A stretch of DNA of 64,000 nt from Coptis chinensis. Lineage: Eukaryota; Streptophyta; Magnoliopsida; Ranunculales; Ranunculaceae. Positions 25,061 to 38,062 of this stretch are shown piece by piece; the first letter of the stretch is position 1, and each line of letters opens with the position of its first letter. The stretch is taken from assembly GCA_015680905.1 (NCBI GenBank), contig CM027379.1, positions 96,833,001-96,897,000 on the forward strand. Direction: 5' to 3'. Below the pieces are notes generated by a model, which ran no database searches, had not been told where the DNA came from, and was given only the letters and a program-made list of their open reading frames with translations. The translations under genes and the position numbers were made by a program.

Positions 25061-25436
25061 CTTTGTGTGTAACATTCTGAGAATTGCCATAGGACTCAAT
25101 GTCATCAGACTTCCCCATTCGAGCGTTGGATGCACCCATCTTTTTGAAAATTTGTCACCCTGTTGCTTTCCCTTGCACCATTTCAACATAAAAAACAAAA
25201 TCCCAAAACTAATCAGCATGAATGTCGCCACAATTGCAGCCCAGAAGAACTTTTTTGTTTCCCAAAAATTTGTTGATTATGCAGCACTTGGTCCTTGTGA
25301 TGCTGATGGCCCATTGTTCTCTATTCCAGGTCTTACTCCAAAACCTGAGTGCGCGAAAAGAGGTGGTGGTGGGAGTGCAGGTTGATCTGGTGGTGAGACT
25401 GGAATAATAGTAGTATTGAATGGATTTCCATCCTTT
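25061..25436 (-). pseudogene. STRUBBELIG-receptor-family (SRF-like) exon, broken
   Basis: One exon with a good acceptor (TTGTGCAG before 25436) and donor (GTAATG after 25061) encodes KDGNPFNTTIIP, a proline-rich stretch (PDQPALPPPPL), then a membrane span (AAIVATFMLISFGILFFML) and a basic juxtamembrane segment (KWCKGKQQ). GNPFNT followed by prolines and a single span is typical of the STRUBBELIG-receptor family, whose members are LRR receptor-like kinases acting in tissue morphogenesis. An in-frame TAA (25279-25277) lies just before the membrane span. I find neither the LRR exons nor the kinase domain nearby. It is therefore a fragment, lying near the 5' end of the candidate Helitron and on the same strand. 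Confidence 0.68.
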
Positions 25437-26389
25437 CTGCACAACAAATCTATGATTTACTAATGGTTAAAAGAAAATAACTACTGATCTCAAGATAGAA
25501 CCTGCAATATTTTCTCCTAAAGACTATTATTTAGAATAATGATAGAAGCATGCTAGTAGGAGTCAGAGAAGATAATATATTATAAGCTTGTTAAAATTCC
25601 CCAATGAGGACAGAGATATAGTTATTACCCAGTTCATAGAATTGAAGACGACTACTATTCATTCGAGCATTCTTTGGGTTGTGTTAGCTAGATGTGGGGA
25701 AAAAAACTAATAAGAAAGAAGGGAGAGGAGACAAAATGAGAGAAAGAAAGCATGACTGGAATTGTGGAAGATTGAGAAGAAATTATCGGAGGAGAAAGGG
25801 GGAAGGTTGAGAAGAATTGAGTAACATTTAATATTTAATATCTATCCCTTCCATCCTTTCGTATTCTCTCCTTAGACTTTTCATTTTCTTTAACGTTTAA
25901 CGTATAATTAAATTACCCAATTATTACTAATTAAATGTAATTTATAGTAAGGTGTAGAATTCAAAATTGTGTGGAATTGATTTTTTAATATACCGCCACA
26001 TGAAAAGAGTGATTGCTCATATTCAAAGGTGTTAAACAACATTTTAATTTAAGGACAATATAGAATTTACAAAGACATAAAAAGACCAAATAGTCCTCAT
26101 TAATAAATATCTAGGTGTTTGATATAATTATTCATCCAGGGGTATTATGCGTAAGAAAAATACCCGGATAAATTTAAGAGGCCACGATCATTATAGGATA
26201 TGCTACTAGTAGAGATATTAAAATATGTATAGGCAATTTGCACGAGAGCATTTAAAAAAGAGCTTGTTGGGCCTGGGATTAAAAATAGTTTTGGGCTACC
26301 GAATGAGTTGGGCCTGGGATAACCACGTTTATTAGTTTCAAATAAAATACCGTTTGGTTTTTCTACTCCTCTGTAAGAGAGAGAACGAG
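25437..26389. other. Intergenic and promoter region of the next gene
   Basis: It has no coding sequence. The last part, 26255-26320, has TTGGGCC-type words (GGGCCTGGG twice, TTTGGGCTA) about 70-130 bases before the start codon. Such site II-like words are common upstream of broadly expressed plant genes. Confidence 0.45.
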
Positions 26390-29300
26390 ATGATAAAATT
26401 GACGAGAAAATGGAAAAGATCTCGCAGAAATGAAGAAGAAGACAACGGATTACTCCCAACCCGGGATGATTTCCGGCCCATAGATACCCAAGGTGAATAG
26501 TATTCTATTTTTCTCGTTCAATTATATTCAAATACCAATGATTACATAACAATATTATATTATAAGAGTATAGAACTATGCATTGCCACTTAATTGTTGC
26601 AACATAAGAGCAAGTACCACGTTCCAGGCTTAACTACCTTAATTGTCAATATATAAAGCATAATAGTACCATAGTGCACGATGGAGCCAATGATCCAGTC
26701 TAATATCATGCATTGTACATAGAATTGATATTTTGTATAATTTGGAATTATTTCATGTGCCAGAACAAGAGGAAATGATCAGGTCGTTTGAGAAGAAACA
26801 TGCTCAACAAAGTCTATTATGGAGAGTGAGTATTTTCTTGTAGCCTTTTTTTTTACTGGAAATTATAACGAGTTTGTCCAGTTTTATTGAGTATTTAAGT
26901 TTGTTTCTCTTATCTTGTAGAGTGTATTCGTTAGCCTTTTGTTTTCTTACATGGCGTTTCAAATTTTCTCTATCTACAACCAAGCGTTGTCTCCATGGGA
27001 ATTGGTGAGTCTTTCTTGAAACCTTTAAATTTAGATTTTCAGTTTAGATTTTTTTTTTGGCATTTTGGTATTTTGGGAAGCTTGATATAGAATAGGTAAT
27101 TTTATTTGTAACCTTAATGTATCCAATCAATTTCCTTGAGACACCTAGCTGTTTAAAGAACTATAGGAGACTGGAGATCCAACCAGTAGGTAGAACGCAT
27201 TTCTACTGATTGAATTGGCATGTCAGCGTCGGGGGTGAAGAATTTGACTCTTTTGTATTCCAACACATTTTATCATGGCGCTTAAACCCAACATAATAAG
27301 ATGATTCACCACTAAAAGCAAATATTTGAGGAATAAGGTTTATAATATACTGCTGGCTCTTAGAAAAACTCTGAACATTCCATGAAAGTGTTTCTGAGAG
27401 GTGCTGTAGATACTACGCAAGTAACTTATATGAGAATTGAACTCTTTTGATAATGGAACACATACCGTCGTGGCATCTACCAAGCATAATGAGATGATAC
27501 ACTGGGTGCTGTTTTTATATATAATTAAGTCGTTGGTGCAGATGTGTTGTGAATAGTAAGCCAAGCAAAGAATCAAAATGTGAATGTAACTCTTGGCCAT
27601 GTGATGCATTATTGTGGTATGATGAGATATGATGTGATGATGCAGCCTTACCACCTTGTGCTGACAAGTGTCGTTTTGTATCTGAAATGGCCCTGGGGCT
27701 GAGTAGAGTTTGATTAGACACTTAGCAATTTTAGGTTATGACACTTCCATTACTCAGGACTAAAGTCGTACCATAACATTCAAAGATTCCATGCCAGGTG
27801 CCTTTTCTAGCATAACCTTGAGGTATCACATCACTTGTGATCCTTGGCTCTAATGTCACGCAATGACAACCAAACCCACTCTATGATAATACTATCCCTA
27901 GTAAACCATCATCCCCCCCAACTTAGAGGTTTGGGGTTTCATCCAAAAAGACCTTGCTGCTAAATGAAGTGTGATTTATCACACAAGAACCGACATCTTG
28001 GTCCCTTCCTAAACTTGTGCCGCAACCTTCATCCCTTATGGGCTAGGCGCCTTTGTAGCATACCCCCGTGGCATCACAGACGATTACCTTTATTATATGT
28101 TTTAAATGAAATTTGTAAAGTCACAACTACAAGTGTGCCTTTCGTTTCTTTATGATCTTGAAATAGTAATTGACACATTTTCCTTGGATAGATTCTTTTT
28201 ACTAAATTGCTCATGGGTATCACTGTTTGTTTTGTTGAGAATCTAATACTTTTGTTTTCATACAATGAACAGCGTTATCATGCTTACTTTATGTACGAAG
28301 TTGACTCATGGGTTGTCATTTCTGCAGGTATGATTATTTTGGATCTTCTATTTATTTGATTGTGCACCAGTCGATTTTTTATTATGTTTCAATTTGGAAT
28401 CATGACCATGTTATGTTTCAATCTACCTGTTATTGAATAAATTCATTATACATACTGTTGTGGGATACATAAATTGCTTAGGTGGTTTGCACGCCATTAT
28501 TAAGTAATTATATGTTCCTTATTGATTATTCTTCATGGTGTACTTGTATCCTTTCTTTTAATGGGTGAACTATGACCAAGCCTCGACACATAATGGTAAA
28601 TTGCTAACCATTGAAGAAAGTGTTGTTTCTGGAAAACCTAAATGTTAATACATGGATTGTTAAATGTTGGTATCTTGTGGAATTTTATTAAATGCAGCAA
28701 AATGGTTATTTGAATCCGGCAGATAGCGCAATACTCTGCAAAATTTTGTATTTTGTTATATGCTGGCAACTAATCAGACCTTTAATTCTGATTCTTTTAA
28801 CTTTTATTTGCTTTATGGATTAATTGTAATTTATACATCTTTTTAGAAGAAAAAAAAATGCTTCTTTCAGGATTCTTTGTGCCTTTTTAAGTCGGTGGGA
28901 AAAGCTGCTTGGAGAAAAAAAAATATTAGAAAAAGAAAATGAAATGTATTATCATTCATTGGGAGATATTAGTGAAACTCTTAACTCCAAAATAACTCTG
29001 CAACATATCTGCAGATGCAGATTGGTAGATATCAAATTTGATATCAGCTTGAGAAATGACGGAATTTTTATTATAACAGGGAACAACATATCCAAAAAAA
29101 AAAATTAGAAAACAAGAATGCAACGTGCTCTTTTTGGGCTGAGACCGGGTACCTTGTGTTTTATCAGGTTGCGTGAATGTTGAATTTTTTTGAATGCTTG
29201 TGTTATCAATAGCAATATAATCTGAGACATAGTTGTTGGTGGAACTGGTTCATATAGCATGTCTAAATAGTTTGGGTTAGAATACATGGTTATGGCGATG

Positions 29301-30039
29301 CTAATTCTGACTTTTTTTTTTTGTTTTTTAGTTCTTCATCGGGGTTTTTATAGGTCCTCATTGTTTTGTGTCCAGAACTTGCTCTATAGAGAATCAATTT
29401 TAATCATAGTACCTATATTCCATTAATCTGAAATGGCAACATTTTGCAGACTTGCTAGCTGTTATGGCATGTTTGATGGCTATAAAGGGGTTACTTGATA
29501 ATTCAAAGTACCATCGGCAATGGATATTGGGCTCATGTTGTCCTGGCCTTTTACTCATGATCTTCTGGCTGTATCACATGCTGAGGTAAACAAAGTTTTA
29601 AGATATATTTGCTTTGGGAATGATGTCCATATGGTTCGCAAAGAGGAAAAGGAACAAATATATCTGCAATATGTGTTTCTCCATGCTCTTTGTCTTCTTA
29701 GTTCTTACACATGGCAACGTGTTTATTTCTTTACATTCATTTGTATTTTGTAGTTTATGTGTTTGATCGCCATCATTTGCTTAACAATTTTATGTTGCAG
29801 ATTGCCAAAGTTTCGGTGGGAAATTATATGGCTCCCCTTTGGCTCATTGTGGTATGTTTTTTATCATCTGCCCATACCTTCATCAATCTACTTAACTCTT
29901 TGTTGAGCTAAAATGTTCTTTCATGCGTTCAAATTGCAGTGGCTCTGGCATGTCTATGTATGTGGACCATCTTCTGGGTGAGTCTTCAGAAGAAATAAGA
30001 AAACTTCGTGGCTACATGTATGCTTACAAGGCCTCCTAA
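26390..30039 (+). CDS. Uncharacterised plant membrane protein, seven exons
   Basis: Exons 26390-26492, 26764-26825, 26921-27004, 28273-28327, 29450-29585, 29801-29851 and 29940-30039 all have GT-AG borders and join in frame to 196 residues. The N-terminus is basic, then acidic (RRNEEEDNGLLP). Next come a charged helix EEMIRSFEKKHAQQ, a first span at about residues 56-76 (FVSLLFSYMAFQIFSIY), a second at about 102-117 (LLAVMACLMAIKGLL) and a third at about 127-146 (ILGSCCPGLLLMIFWLYHM). The tail ends SSEEIRKLRGYMYAYKAS. I believe this matches a conserved plant family of unknown function, but I cannot name it. The joined frame has no disruption and exon phases agree, so it looks functional. Intron 3 is 1.27 kb and intron 4 is 1.12 kb. 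No enzymatic motif is visible. Confidence 0.85.
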
Positions 30040-30660
30040 ATGTGTTCTTCAGAAATGCATGATGCAATATGAGATTTCTTGTGTCAGTGCTGTCTTGCTT
30101 AACTCGAAGAAGATCGTGTATGGATGTAAGATGTAGCATTATCATGAGAAGTATCAGACAATTTTACACTGTGTATAGTTTTCAGATTTTTCCGTAGATT
30201 AGTTGTTTATCATTTCTGACCATTCCAGAGAAGGTGGTTAGGGAAATATGAGATGTTATTATAACAGAGAATACACATAAGATTCAAGGATTGAAGTCAT
30301 ATCAACCTTTTACAAAGATTCTCTTATAAGCCTGTTTCTCCTGTGTTTTCTTCCAAATGTGTGGGACAATGAAGATGATGGATTATCTGAGATGCTTACG
30401 TCGTCTGGGGAGTCATAACACAAGTTGAGAAATATGCAGCTTAGAAAAAAGGTAGGTAGGTTTTTTTCATAAGAACTAAGAAAATTGAAGCAGGCGCCAC
30501 CAATGTAGACAGCTATTTAGTAGTTCAGAATCACCAAAACAAAACTCACAAGATTGATATACGGACTTAAATTGTGGATTGATTGCTGAAATTCTGAAAT
30601 GAAACTTTTCGTTGAATTTGTAACTTATACCAAATAGCATAGTAGCATGCAATGTTGACT
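30040..30660. other. 3' flank and intergenic spacer
   Basis: This holds the 3' untranslated region of the membrane protein gene and the spacer to the RPL31 promoter. I see no other gene. Confidence 0.5.
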
Positions 30661-30667
30661 TTAGCAG

Positions 30668-30800
30668 AAGAGGCCCAATTTCTTTTGGGCTTAAAGTCCA
30701 TACTAATAAACCTCGTGTTGAGATCATCATCAGATTAGAATCTAAGCTTCTAGATGCACGACACGTGTAAAACCGTTTTAAAACATTTGTTAGGGTTAGG
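30668..30800 (+). promoter_or_regulatory. RPL31 promoter elements: site II and telo-box
   Basis: AGGCCCAA (about 30669) and TTGGGCTT (about 30685) are site II-type TGGGCY motifs on the two strands. TTAGGGTTAGGG (about 30791) contains the telo-box complement. The pair is the known signature of plant ribosomal protein promoters. A G-box-like ACACGTGT lies at about 30762. Confidence 0.7.
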
Positions 30801-30874
30801 GCTTGTGCCAAAAGGTCGCCTCTCATTCTCTGTCTGTTTTTAATTTTATTTGAATATAGTGAAAAGTTGCTAAA

Positions 30875-32538
30875 ATGGTGGAGAAAGTTAAAGGAAGGAA
30901 AGAGGAAGTTGTTACTAGAGAGTACACTGTTAACCTTCACAAGAGACTTCATGGCTGGTAATAGATTAATCTATGTTGTTGTTTTCCCATTTTGTTATGA
31001 GTTGATTGGTATTGTTAATGGTGATGGGGTGGTCTCTTATTTTATGCTATTTGAATTGATTATTTTTGTTGTGAATATTGAAACGATCGATTTTGGATAT
31101 TGTGTTGTTTTGTCTCATACTCTAATGTGTGGAGACAGGTGAAAACTAGCTAATAATCGTAGTCGAGGAAATGTGACATTATAAGTGGAACTTACTCTAT
31201 GTTTTTCAACTTTTTTTTATCAACATGTCAAAGAAACTGATTCTACTTGGTAGATCTTGTAGTTTAAAATGGTGAAAAGTTTGTGTTAAATTCTTTATGT
31301 TTATTGAACTTAGTACTTGTTTAGTACGATATTGCATTTTTAGCATCCTAGATATTTCTATAAACGTAGTAATAGTTGATACTAAGGTTAAAAGTATCAT
31401 ATCTTATGATGAATGTATTTGCACCCAAATAGAGATGAGTTGTTGACTGATCTCTGACGAAGACGTTCTTGGTACACCATTGTGATCATCTTCCCGAACT
31501 TGTTGTCCTCTGATATTATTAGAGATACATCAGAATGTTGCATTGGGGTATGGAACATGTACAAATAGTTATTGAGGCTGAATGTTCCAAATCTGTTATA
31601 CAAGTCCCTTGTGAAGTGTCATTTGTGTTGGTTATAGGCATATCTCAAACTTTTTGTGCTCTCTTTCACTCTTTGTAATTACTTTTTAGCCTATATATAA
31701 CAATTTTCTTCATATGCAAGCCTCCGTTGAGAAGACTAGAACTTCTAGACAGGGATGATCAGTTGTGTGGTCACAGGGTCTCAACGAAAAAGACTTCACA
31801 TTTGCAATTAAGCTAATAATAACAGTAATGAATATTCTATGTCTTATCTTCATGAGAGAAGCCTATTAGCGCTTAATTATTTGATTACTTGGCAATTATC
31901 AATCGGTTCTCTCCTCACAAGATTGACCTAAGCAGTCCAGATGTTAAGTGAACTGAAACATAAATATCGAAAGCTATTGAAGTATTGCAAAACTTAATTG
32001 GAAATATTAACTCTCGAAGAACACCAGAAACATAAATGCACCTTTTTCATATAGAACAGTATTGTGCTTTCCACAACTCTGGGAGTAAAGTCTCTTATGT
32101 ATTTAATCATTTAGAAAGTACTTGGTAATTGTTTTTCAGTGAGAAGAATGTCTTCAGGTACATTGGAATCTATGCTTAAAAGTAGTCATAGTCATTGTAT
32201 ATCATCTGTCACAGGAAAACCTATTTAATGTATATTGCTTTGGTCCTCTTTCCAACAGCACCTTCAAAAAGAAGGCTCCCAAGGCAATAAAGGAGATCAG
32301 GAAGTTTGCTCAGAAAGCCATGGGAACAAAAGATGTTAGGGTGGACGTGAAGCTTAACAAGCACATTTGGAGCAGTGGGATCCGAAGTGTTCCAAGGAGG
32401 GTTAGGGTTCGTATTGCGCGCAAGAGGAATGACGATGAAGATGCTAAGGAGGAACTTTACTCACTCGTTACAGTAGCAGAAATCCCATCAGAGGGTCTCA
32501 GAGGGTTGGGTACAAAGGTCATTGAAGAAGCTGATTGA
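30875..32538 (+). CDS. RPL31: 60S ribosomal protein L31 (eL31)
   Basis: Exon 1 (30875-30957) encodes [20 protein letters not shown] and ends within the Cys codon of LHGC. Exon 2 (32259-32538) continues [20 protein letters not shown] and ends in KVIEEAD. The 1.3-kb intron has GT-AG ends. The product is 120 residues, the usual plant eL31 length, and it keeps the family blocks [33 protein letters not shown] and [11 protein letters not shown]. eL31 sits near the exit of the peptide tunnel in the cytosolic large subunit. Both exons are intact, and the promoter carries site II and telo-box motifs, so this looks like an active gene. Small changes from the usual sequence ([10 protein letters not shown] for the common KGIRGPPRR) are worth noting but not disabling. 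Confidence 0.95.
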
Positions 32539-33594
32539 TTTATTCGGGTTGAAATCATTAATCTTGTCTTAGTTTTGGAAACGGTATTTCATTAAGAAAG
32601 TCTTGAGTAATTTTGTTGAATACCTGAGTAAGGAGTTTTTAACTTTTCTACCTGTTTAAGACCATTGTTTTGGGTGCGATCTGAAATTCGGAATTCATTT
32701 TGTTTGTTTTATGGTATAGTGTATGTGCTGGGTTTGCTGTGGATATGGCTTTGTTAGTCTTTTCTTTTGTTTAACTTAGCGGCTAAAGATTGTATATATG
32801 TGAATGGACAGAACCAGGTGATAAAGCGGTCGTGACAATGTAGCCTTCTAATGGGCTCATGGCTTTCGGGCTTTTGGAAATCCCACAGAAAAAATAAAAT
32901 ATGCGTCTGAAATTGGCAATGTGAAAGCTTTTTCCCCTTACTTTAGGGCAGTAAAACAGTTGACTGTCCACAAATTTATTCTGATGTTTATTCTCCTCTC
33001 CAGCATGATTTAGGCTCCAAATAGCCTTGGATATGAGCTGGAGAGTAGTTTTCTATACCCTTATGGGGCAGCGATGATAGTTCCTCTAGAGCGCTACTCG
33101 GTTATGGTGCATAAGCCTTCCACGGTGGGCAAGTGGCTGCTTATGTGGACCGAATCCGATGTTTGAGGTTGGGCAAGTGACTTCTTATGTGGACCGAATC
33201 CAAAACGAGTCTTCATAGAGATGTCTCGATCCTCTGCGGTAATGAGACTGCTTGCTTAACACTAGTTGCTTGGGTTGTAAAATGTAAACTATGACCACTA
33301 TATATACACGTTATACACACAGGTTTTAATGAGAAAGAAATGTGTGAAGTACCATCAATATGTTTTCCATAACCAAGTGAGGACGCACTGAAGCCTTACC
33401 TGAGCACAAAATTCAGTTGACGTACTTAATGATCAGAGTTTGTCGGTTCTTGACTTCTTGTATAGTTTTAGATTTATACCTTCTGATTTAATTTTTTTCG
33501 ACTCCATCAATTCCTATGATTTCCTTTTCCTTAATTCAAATAAAATAGTATCTTAACCATTTTATCCGAGTAAATAGTCTCGGTCCGTTAACCT
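32539..33594. other. RPL31 3' flank with a short direct repeat
   Basis: There is no gene. A unit, GGGCAAGTG then CTTATGTGGACCGAATCC, occurs at about 33128-33160 and 33173-33203. The rest is 3' untranslated and intergenic DNA up to the target duplication of the FAR1-type MULE. Confidence 0.6.
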
Positions 33595-33912
33595 TAATTT
33601 TCTGAGTCCGAATTTGTTCACCAGCATTTTTGCTAGTGGAATTCACCAGCGCCCATAGTTGTCCACGTGTCCAACAAATAGTTACAAATAAAAGAGATTT
33701 TTTTTCCATTTATTTTAAACTAAAAAAAATATTCTAATAAACCAATATAGAAATAACGATTTTTCCCACGATTTTCTCCTCAAATCATTGCGTACTCTCT
33801 CTCTCTCTCTCCCATTTCCCTCCAACTTCCGTTCTCTCTCCCGCCCTTCTTTCATTCTTCATCTTCTCCACTCCTATACTTTTCTATATTTTTCCTCTGT
33901 TAATAATTAAAG

Positions 33913-36792
33913 ATGGAACCTGAAAGCGAAACCGGAGAACAATCAAATAAACCATTATACGAGGTGAGTCCTGTACTTGGAATGACATTCGAGAGTATAA
34001 AAGAGGCTAATGATTACTACAACAGTTATGCAAGAGCTGTTGGGTTTAGTGTAAGGATTAAAAGATCAAACAGTGGTCGTTTGGATTCTAAAAAAATAAT
34101 AAAGTGTTGTTTTTGTTGTTCATGCGAAGGGGTGTACAAAAAGATAAAAACGCCTGAAAAAAAGAGAGATGAAAGGCGATTTGGATGTTTGGCGGAATTC
34201 GAGATTAGGCTGAAGAATGAAAAATATGTTTTGACTAAGTTTTTTAGTGAACATAGTCACGATCTCGTGCCCCCAATGAATTCTAATTTATTGAGGTCTC
34301 ACAAATCATACGGCTCTCAAGAAGAAATGGTGAAGAAAATGCATTCAGCAGGATTAAAACCAAGTCAAATTCATGCTTATGCTTCTGCTGAAGCTGGAGG
34401 GGCTAAATATCTAGATTACACTCGGAGTGATTTGAATAATCTATTACAGAAAGAGCGGAGAGAGTTTTTGAAAAAAGGAGACGCACAATGTCTTCTTAAC
34501 TACTTCAGAGAGAAAAAGAAAGAAGACAAATTCTTTTTTTATTCTATTCGGTACAACGAAGAGAATGAAATAACAACACTTTTCTTTTGTGATGCAAAGG
34601 CAAGACGAGACTACGGGTTGTTTGGTGATGCAATTGCTTTCGACACAACCTTTAAAACAAATAATTATCATATGATGTGTGCGCCATTTGTGGGTATCAA
34701 CAAATCATGGGGGCATTGACATTATTTTTGGGTCGCGGATTATTAAGTGACGAAACCACAAAATCATTTATCTGGTTGTTTGAGACATTCTTGGAAGCAA
34801 TGGGTGGGAAGCATCCAAAAACTATTTTTACTGATCAGGCTATGGCCATTTCTAATGCGATTGAGGTGGTATTCTCTGAAACTAGTCATCAGCTTTGTCT
34901 TTGGCACTTACGTATGAATGCTTTAAAGAATTTAGGAAAACTTGGTGAGTTCAAAAAAATTGTTAAGCAGTTTACAAAATGCATTTATGAACCAGAGACA
35001 ATAAGTGAATTTGAAGATAGTTGGGCGTCCATGCTTAAAGAATATGGGTTGGAAGAAAATCTTTGGTTGCTGAATTTGTACAAGTCACGCCAAAAGTGGG
35101 CACAAGTATATGCACACGCTTTTTTTTTGTGCCGGTATGACAACAACTCAAAGAAGCGAAAGCATCAATGCATTTCTTAAACAATATTTAGGAAATACTC
35201 TCATTCTTCGGTTGTTTGTTGATCAATATTCAAAAGTTGTGGACCATCTTCGTGAGAACGAACGAGTAGCAGAAACTAAGTCTACACATATCGCACCAAA
35301 CTTATTGTCTACTTGGTCTGTTGAGAGAGAGGCATCGAAAAAATATACAAGAAAGATGTTTAGTATTTTCCAGCAAGAGTATACTAAACTTCTTAACCTT
35401 CGTTTAGTGCAGGAATCAGATGATGGAAATACTAAAATTTACAATGTCAAGGAGAGGGGAAATGATAGAAAGGATCATTGTCGTACAGTGACATATGTGC
35501 AATCAGAACAAACCGTGCAATGTTCGTGTAGAAAATTCGAATTTCAAGGTATCCTTTGCTCTCATGCATTAAAGTTGTTTCATGAATTGGATTTCACAAG
35601 TCTGCATTCTTGTTATTATTTGAAAAGATGGTCAAAAGATTGCATAAATGAAATTATCTACGATGTATACGGGGAGGCTATTCAAGGTGGCTTGGATCCA
35701 TCAACAACAACTCGTTACAGTGAGTTGTCACATATTTCACAGAATGTTATTGCTATTGGTGCAAAGTCAGATTCTTTATGTGCGTATGGGAAGTCAAAGA
35801 TGCTAGAACTCCACAAGGAATTGGAAGCCTTAGATATTTTAGAGAAGAAACATCCTCAGGGAGCTTCACAAAAAAACACATTAGATATTGATGATCCACC
35901 ACAAGACTCATATGATGATGTGCAGCTGAGAGCACCAAAACTGAAGCAGAATCGAGGCTCGTCAAAAAGAAAGAGGGGTGTTATCGAGAGGAACACACGA
36001 AAGAAAAGCCTCCAATCCAAGCAAAAAGGTTTCTATTAGTATGAATTCATTTTTTTTTTAAATATTTTTTTCCTATACATTGTTCACCGGAAAAAGGAAA
36101 AAGAATAGGTAGTAGTGTTCAGTCACGTTAACATTGTGAGTTTTGCAGGAACTGAAGAAGAATATGCAACCATGACACAAGAACACGAGCAAAGTAACCC
36201 AAACAATTTTGATGTTCAAAGTGCTACTCAGGTATGATATGAAAGATTATATAATTGTTTTTTTTTTTTTTTTCCTTGCTAGTGTTTATTTGTGTTAGGT
36301 AAACACTTGGATGGCTACATATTGTTAACATTCATAACTGTACAGGAGTCTTTGACACACCAACCACCAATGAAACCAAACCACGACGGTGGTATTTCAA
36401 ATGTTCATCAATTTTCACAAGTTAAAACTTGTGTGTGTAGCTTGAATTTTCTTGATTTTTTAGCACGATACATATTAGGTAGGTGGTAATCCAAATGTTT
36501 GTATACATGATTCAAGTGGTTTTCTCACCAACCACTATGGAACTCAAATCAGATGTCACTTATGCAGCAAGGAATTTATCCACCAGCTTATATGACGGGG
36601 TACCCAATGATGTATGACATTGATGATGCTTCACAAGTGAATCGTCAACAAGAAAGTGATAGATCATTCTTTTTAACCACTGACCGGGATATGAATCAAT
36701 CATACATTCCAAGCGAAGGTCAAGTACCAATGTTTTACATGCCAACATATCCAGGAGGTCCGGTCCGTAGATTAGATTTTCAAGACTCTTAA
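33913..36792 (+). CDS. FAR1/FHY3-like MULE transposase, four exons, two frame changes
   Basis: Exon 1 (33913-36028) holds a FAR1 DNA-binding domain (FESIKEANDYYNSYARAVGF ... CLAEFEIRLKNEKYVLTKFF, EHSHDLV). After it come the MULE transposase domain (GDAIAFDTTFKTN, IFTDQAMAISNAI, CLWHLRMNALKN) and a SWIM zinc finger (VQCSCRKFEFQGILCSHAL). A basic tail ends SSKRKRG. Exons 36149-36231, 36346-36420 and 36553-36792 join in phase with GT-AG introns and add a Gln/Pro/Met-rich C-terminus ending RRLDFQDS. Two frame changes interrupt exon 1: near 34690-34715, after VGIN, one base short or two extra; and at the T-run near 35119-35127, probably one extra T. The acidic residues in DTTF and TDQA are kept. 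Since TIRs and a target duplication enclose it, this is a transposase and not a domesticated FAR1 gene. It is probably inactive but recent. Confidence 0.9.
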
Positions 36793-38062
36793 ATGGCTTA
36801 CTAATCGGTCGTCGCAGGGAAGAAGAATATATGTGAAGTAGAGAATAATTTTATGTAGACTCTGAATTCTTTCCGTTTTTTTTTGAAGGGGTTATGTTTG
36901 CTTTTGTTTACTCTGGTTTTAAGCAAGTGAGTACTTTCATACTTTTTAGTGTACTTTGGTTTTTAAGCCAATGTCTAATTTATATGCATATGCTTTCTGA
37001 GCTCTTATTCTCTTGAATGGCTGCTCTTAATTCCATGTAGTAACTGAGCATCCTACTTCTGATACGCACTAATGTTACTTGGTCACCAATCGGAAACTTG
37101 CATAGTACGATGAAAGATCAAAGCGCATCAGATGATTTTCAGTAAAACAGGAAATGTGTATTACCGTTTGTTCCCAACTAATATCAAGTTGTCAATGAAT
37201 CAATTGTTCTCGCTCTGGTTGGCTTGTATTTTCTCACAAGAGCTTGAATAGTTACTAAAAGCAGCCTTCAGCACTTTATTTTAATGATAAAATAACAGGC
37301 CTATTAGAATTTAACAGGCCTTTCATCACCCTCAAGCAATGTAGCTAAGATAAAAAACTAAGATTTTTCATAAAAAGCTAAAAGCCTTGAAAAATAAGTG
37401 AGGCAAATGTCTGGACCACTATAGATCACAACAAAAGAAAAGTGCCAGCGATAGTTTGTATTATATTTACTCAAAAATGACTGTACGTCCTTACATTTAA
37501 TGAAACTATTTTGCAGGAAAAAGATATTATGTTTAGTCTTTAGATGAAATGAAATTTTGCAGCAAAACTAATACATTTCAACTTTAACATCACATATAAA
37601 CTCTTAATCAAACGAATTGAAATTAAAGGATTCATATGTGCAGTCAAACTTACTAGAAGTGTACAAGCTAAACCAGCCATCAAGCATGTTGCAAAACCAT
37701 ACAATCTCTGATCATTGAGTCGAGAAAAGCAACAATCAGTTATGAGCTCAGAAAAGGTACAAGTTTATATTTCACAATCAACAAAATGAACCTTCCAAAA
37801 AGGTATGGGTATTTCATGTTTGTATTTTGAGGATACTTCTTCATCTCAAGCAATAAGGCTAACTTGCCAGGAAGATTTCCCAAACAAACAAAGAGAAACT
37901 CCAACATTTTTTGCTGCAGGTGTCTATGACTCTATTAAAGTATTAAAGTGACGGAAAGTAAATGGAAGGTATTCTCAGTTTGCTGGAGGAAGAACTAGCT
38001 AGCACGACTTGGAGGACAAGACACAATAAACGAAATACACGGAATCAATATTTCGAGTCTAA
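36793..38062. other. Right non-coding part of the FAR1-type MULE
   Basis: After the transposase stop there is AT-rich DNA without a second coding gene that I can support. Confidence 0.5.

Larger units (their letters stand above)
16101..26215 (-). mobile_element. Candidate 10-kb Helitron on the minus strand
   Basis: Read on the minus strand, the left limit ends in TTTGCTAG followed by T, with a short GTGC-AGA-GCAC hairpin about 16 bases before it, like a Helitron 3' end. The right limit begins TCTCTACTAGTAGC and is preceded by A, like a plant Helitron 5' end. So both flanks fit insertion between A and T. The interior has no Rep/helicase gene that I recognise, so it would be non-autonomous. 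It contains a broken receptor-kinase exon (25061-25436) and a palindrome-array element (19041-19989). The pairing of the two ends is inference. Confidence 0.35.

Noticed and set aside
25222-25407. Plus-strand frames over the receptor exon
   Set aside because: They are antisense to the better supported SRF-like exon on the minus strand.
27340-28265. Several small frames between exons 3 and 4 of the membrane protein gene
   Set aside because: They lie inside an intron and have no recognisable content.
33913-36792. A host FAR1/FHY3 regulatory gene
   Set aside because: Matching TIRs and a perfect 9-bp duplication enclose it exactly, so it is a MULE transposase.
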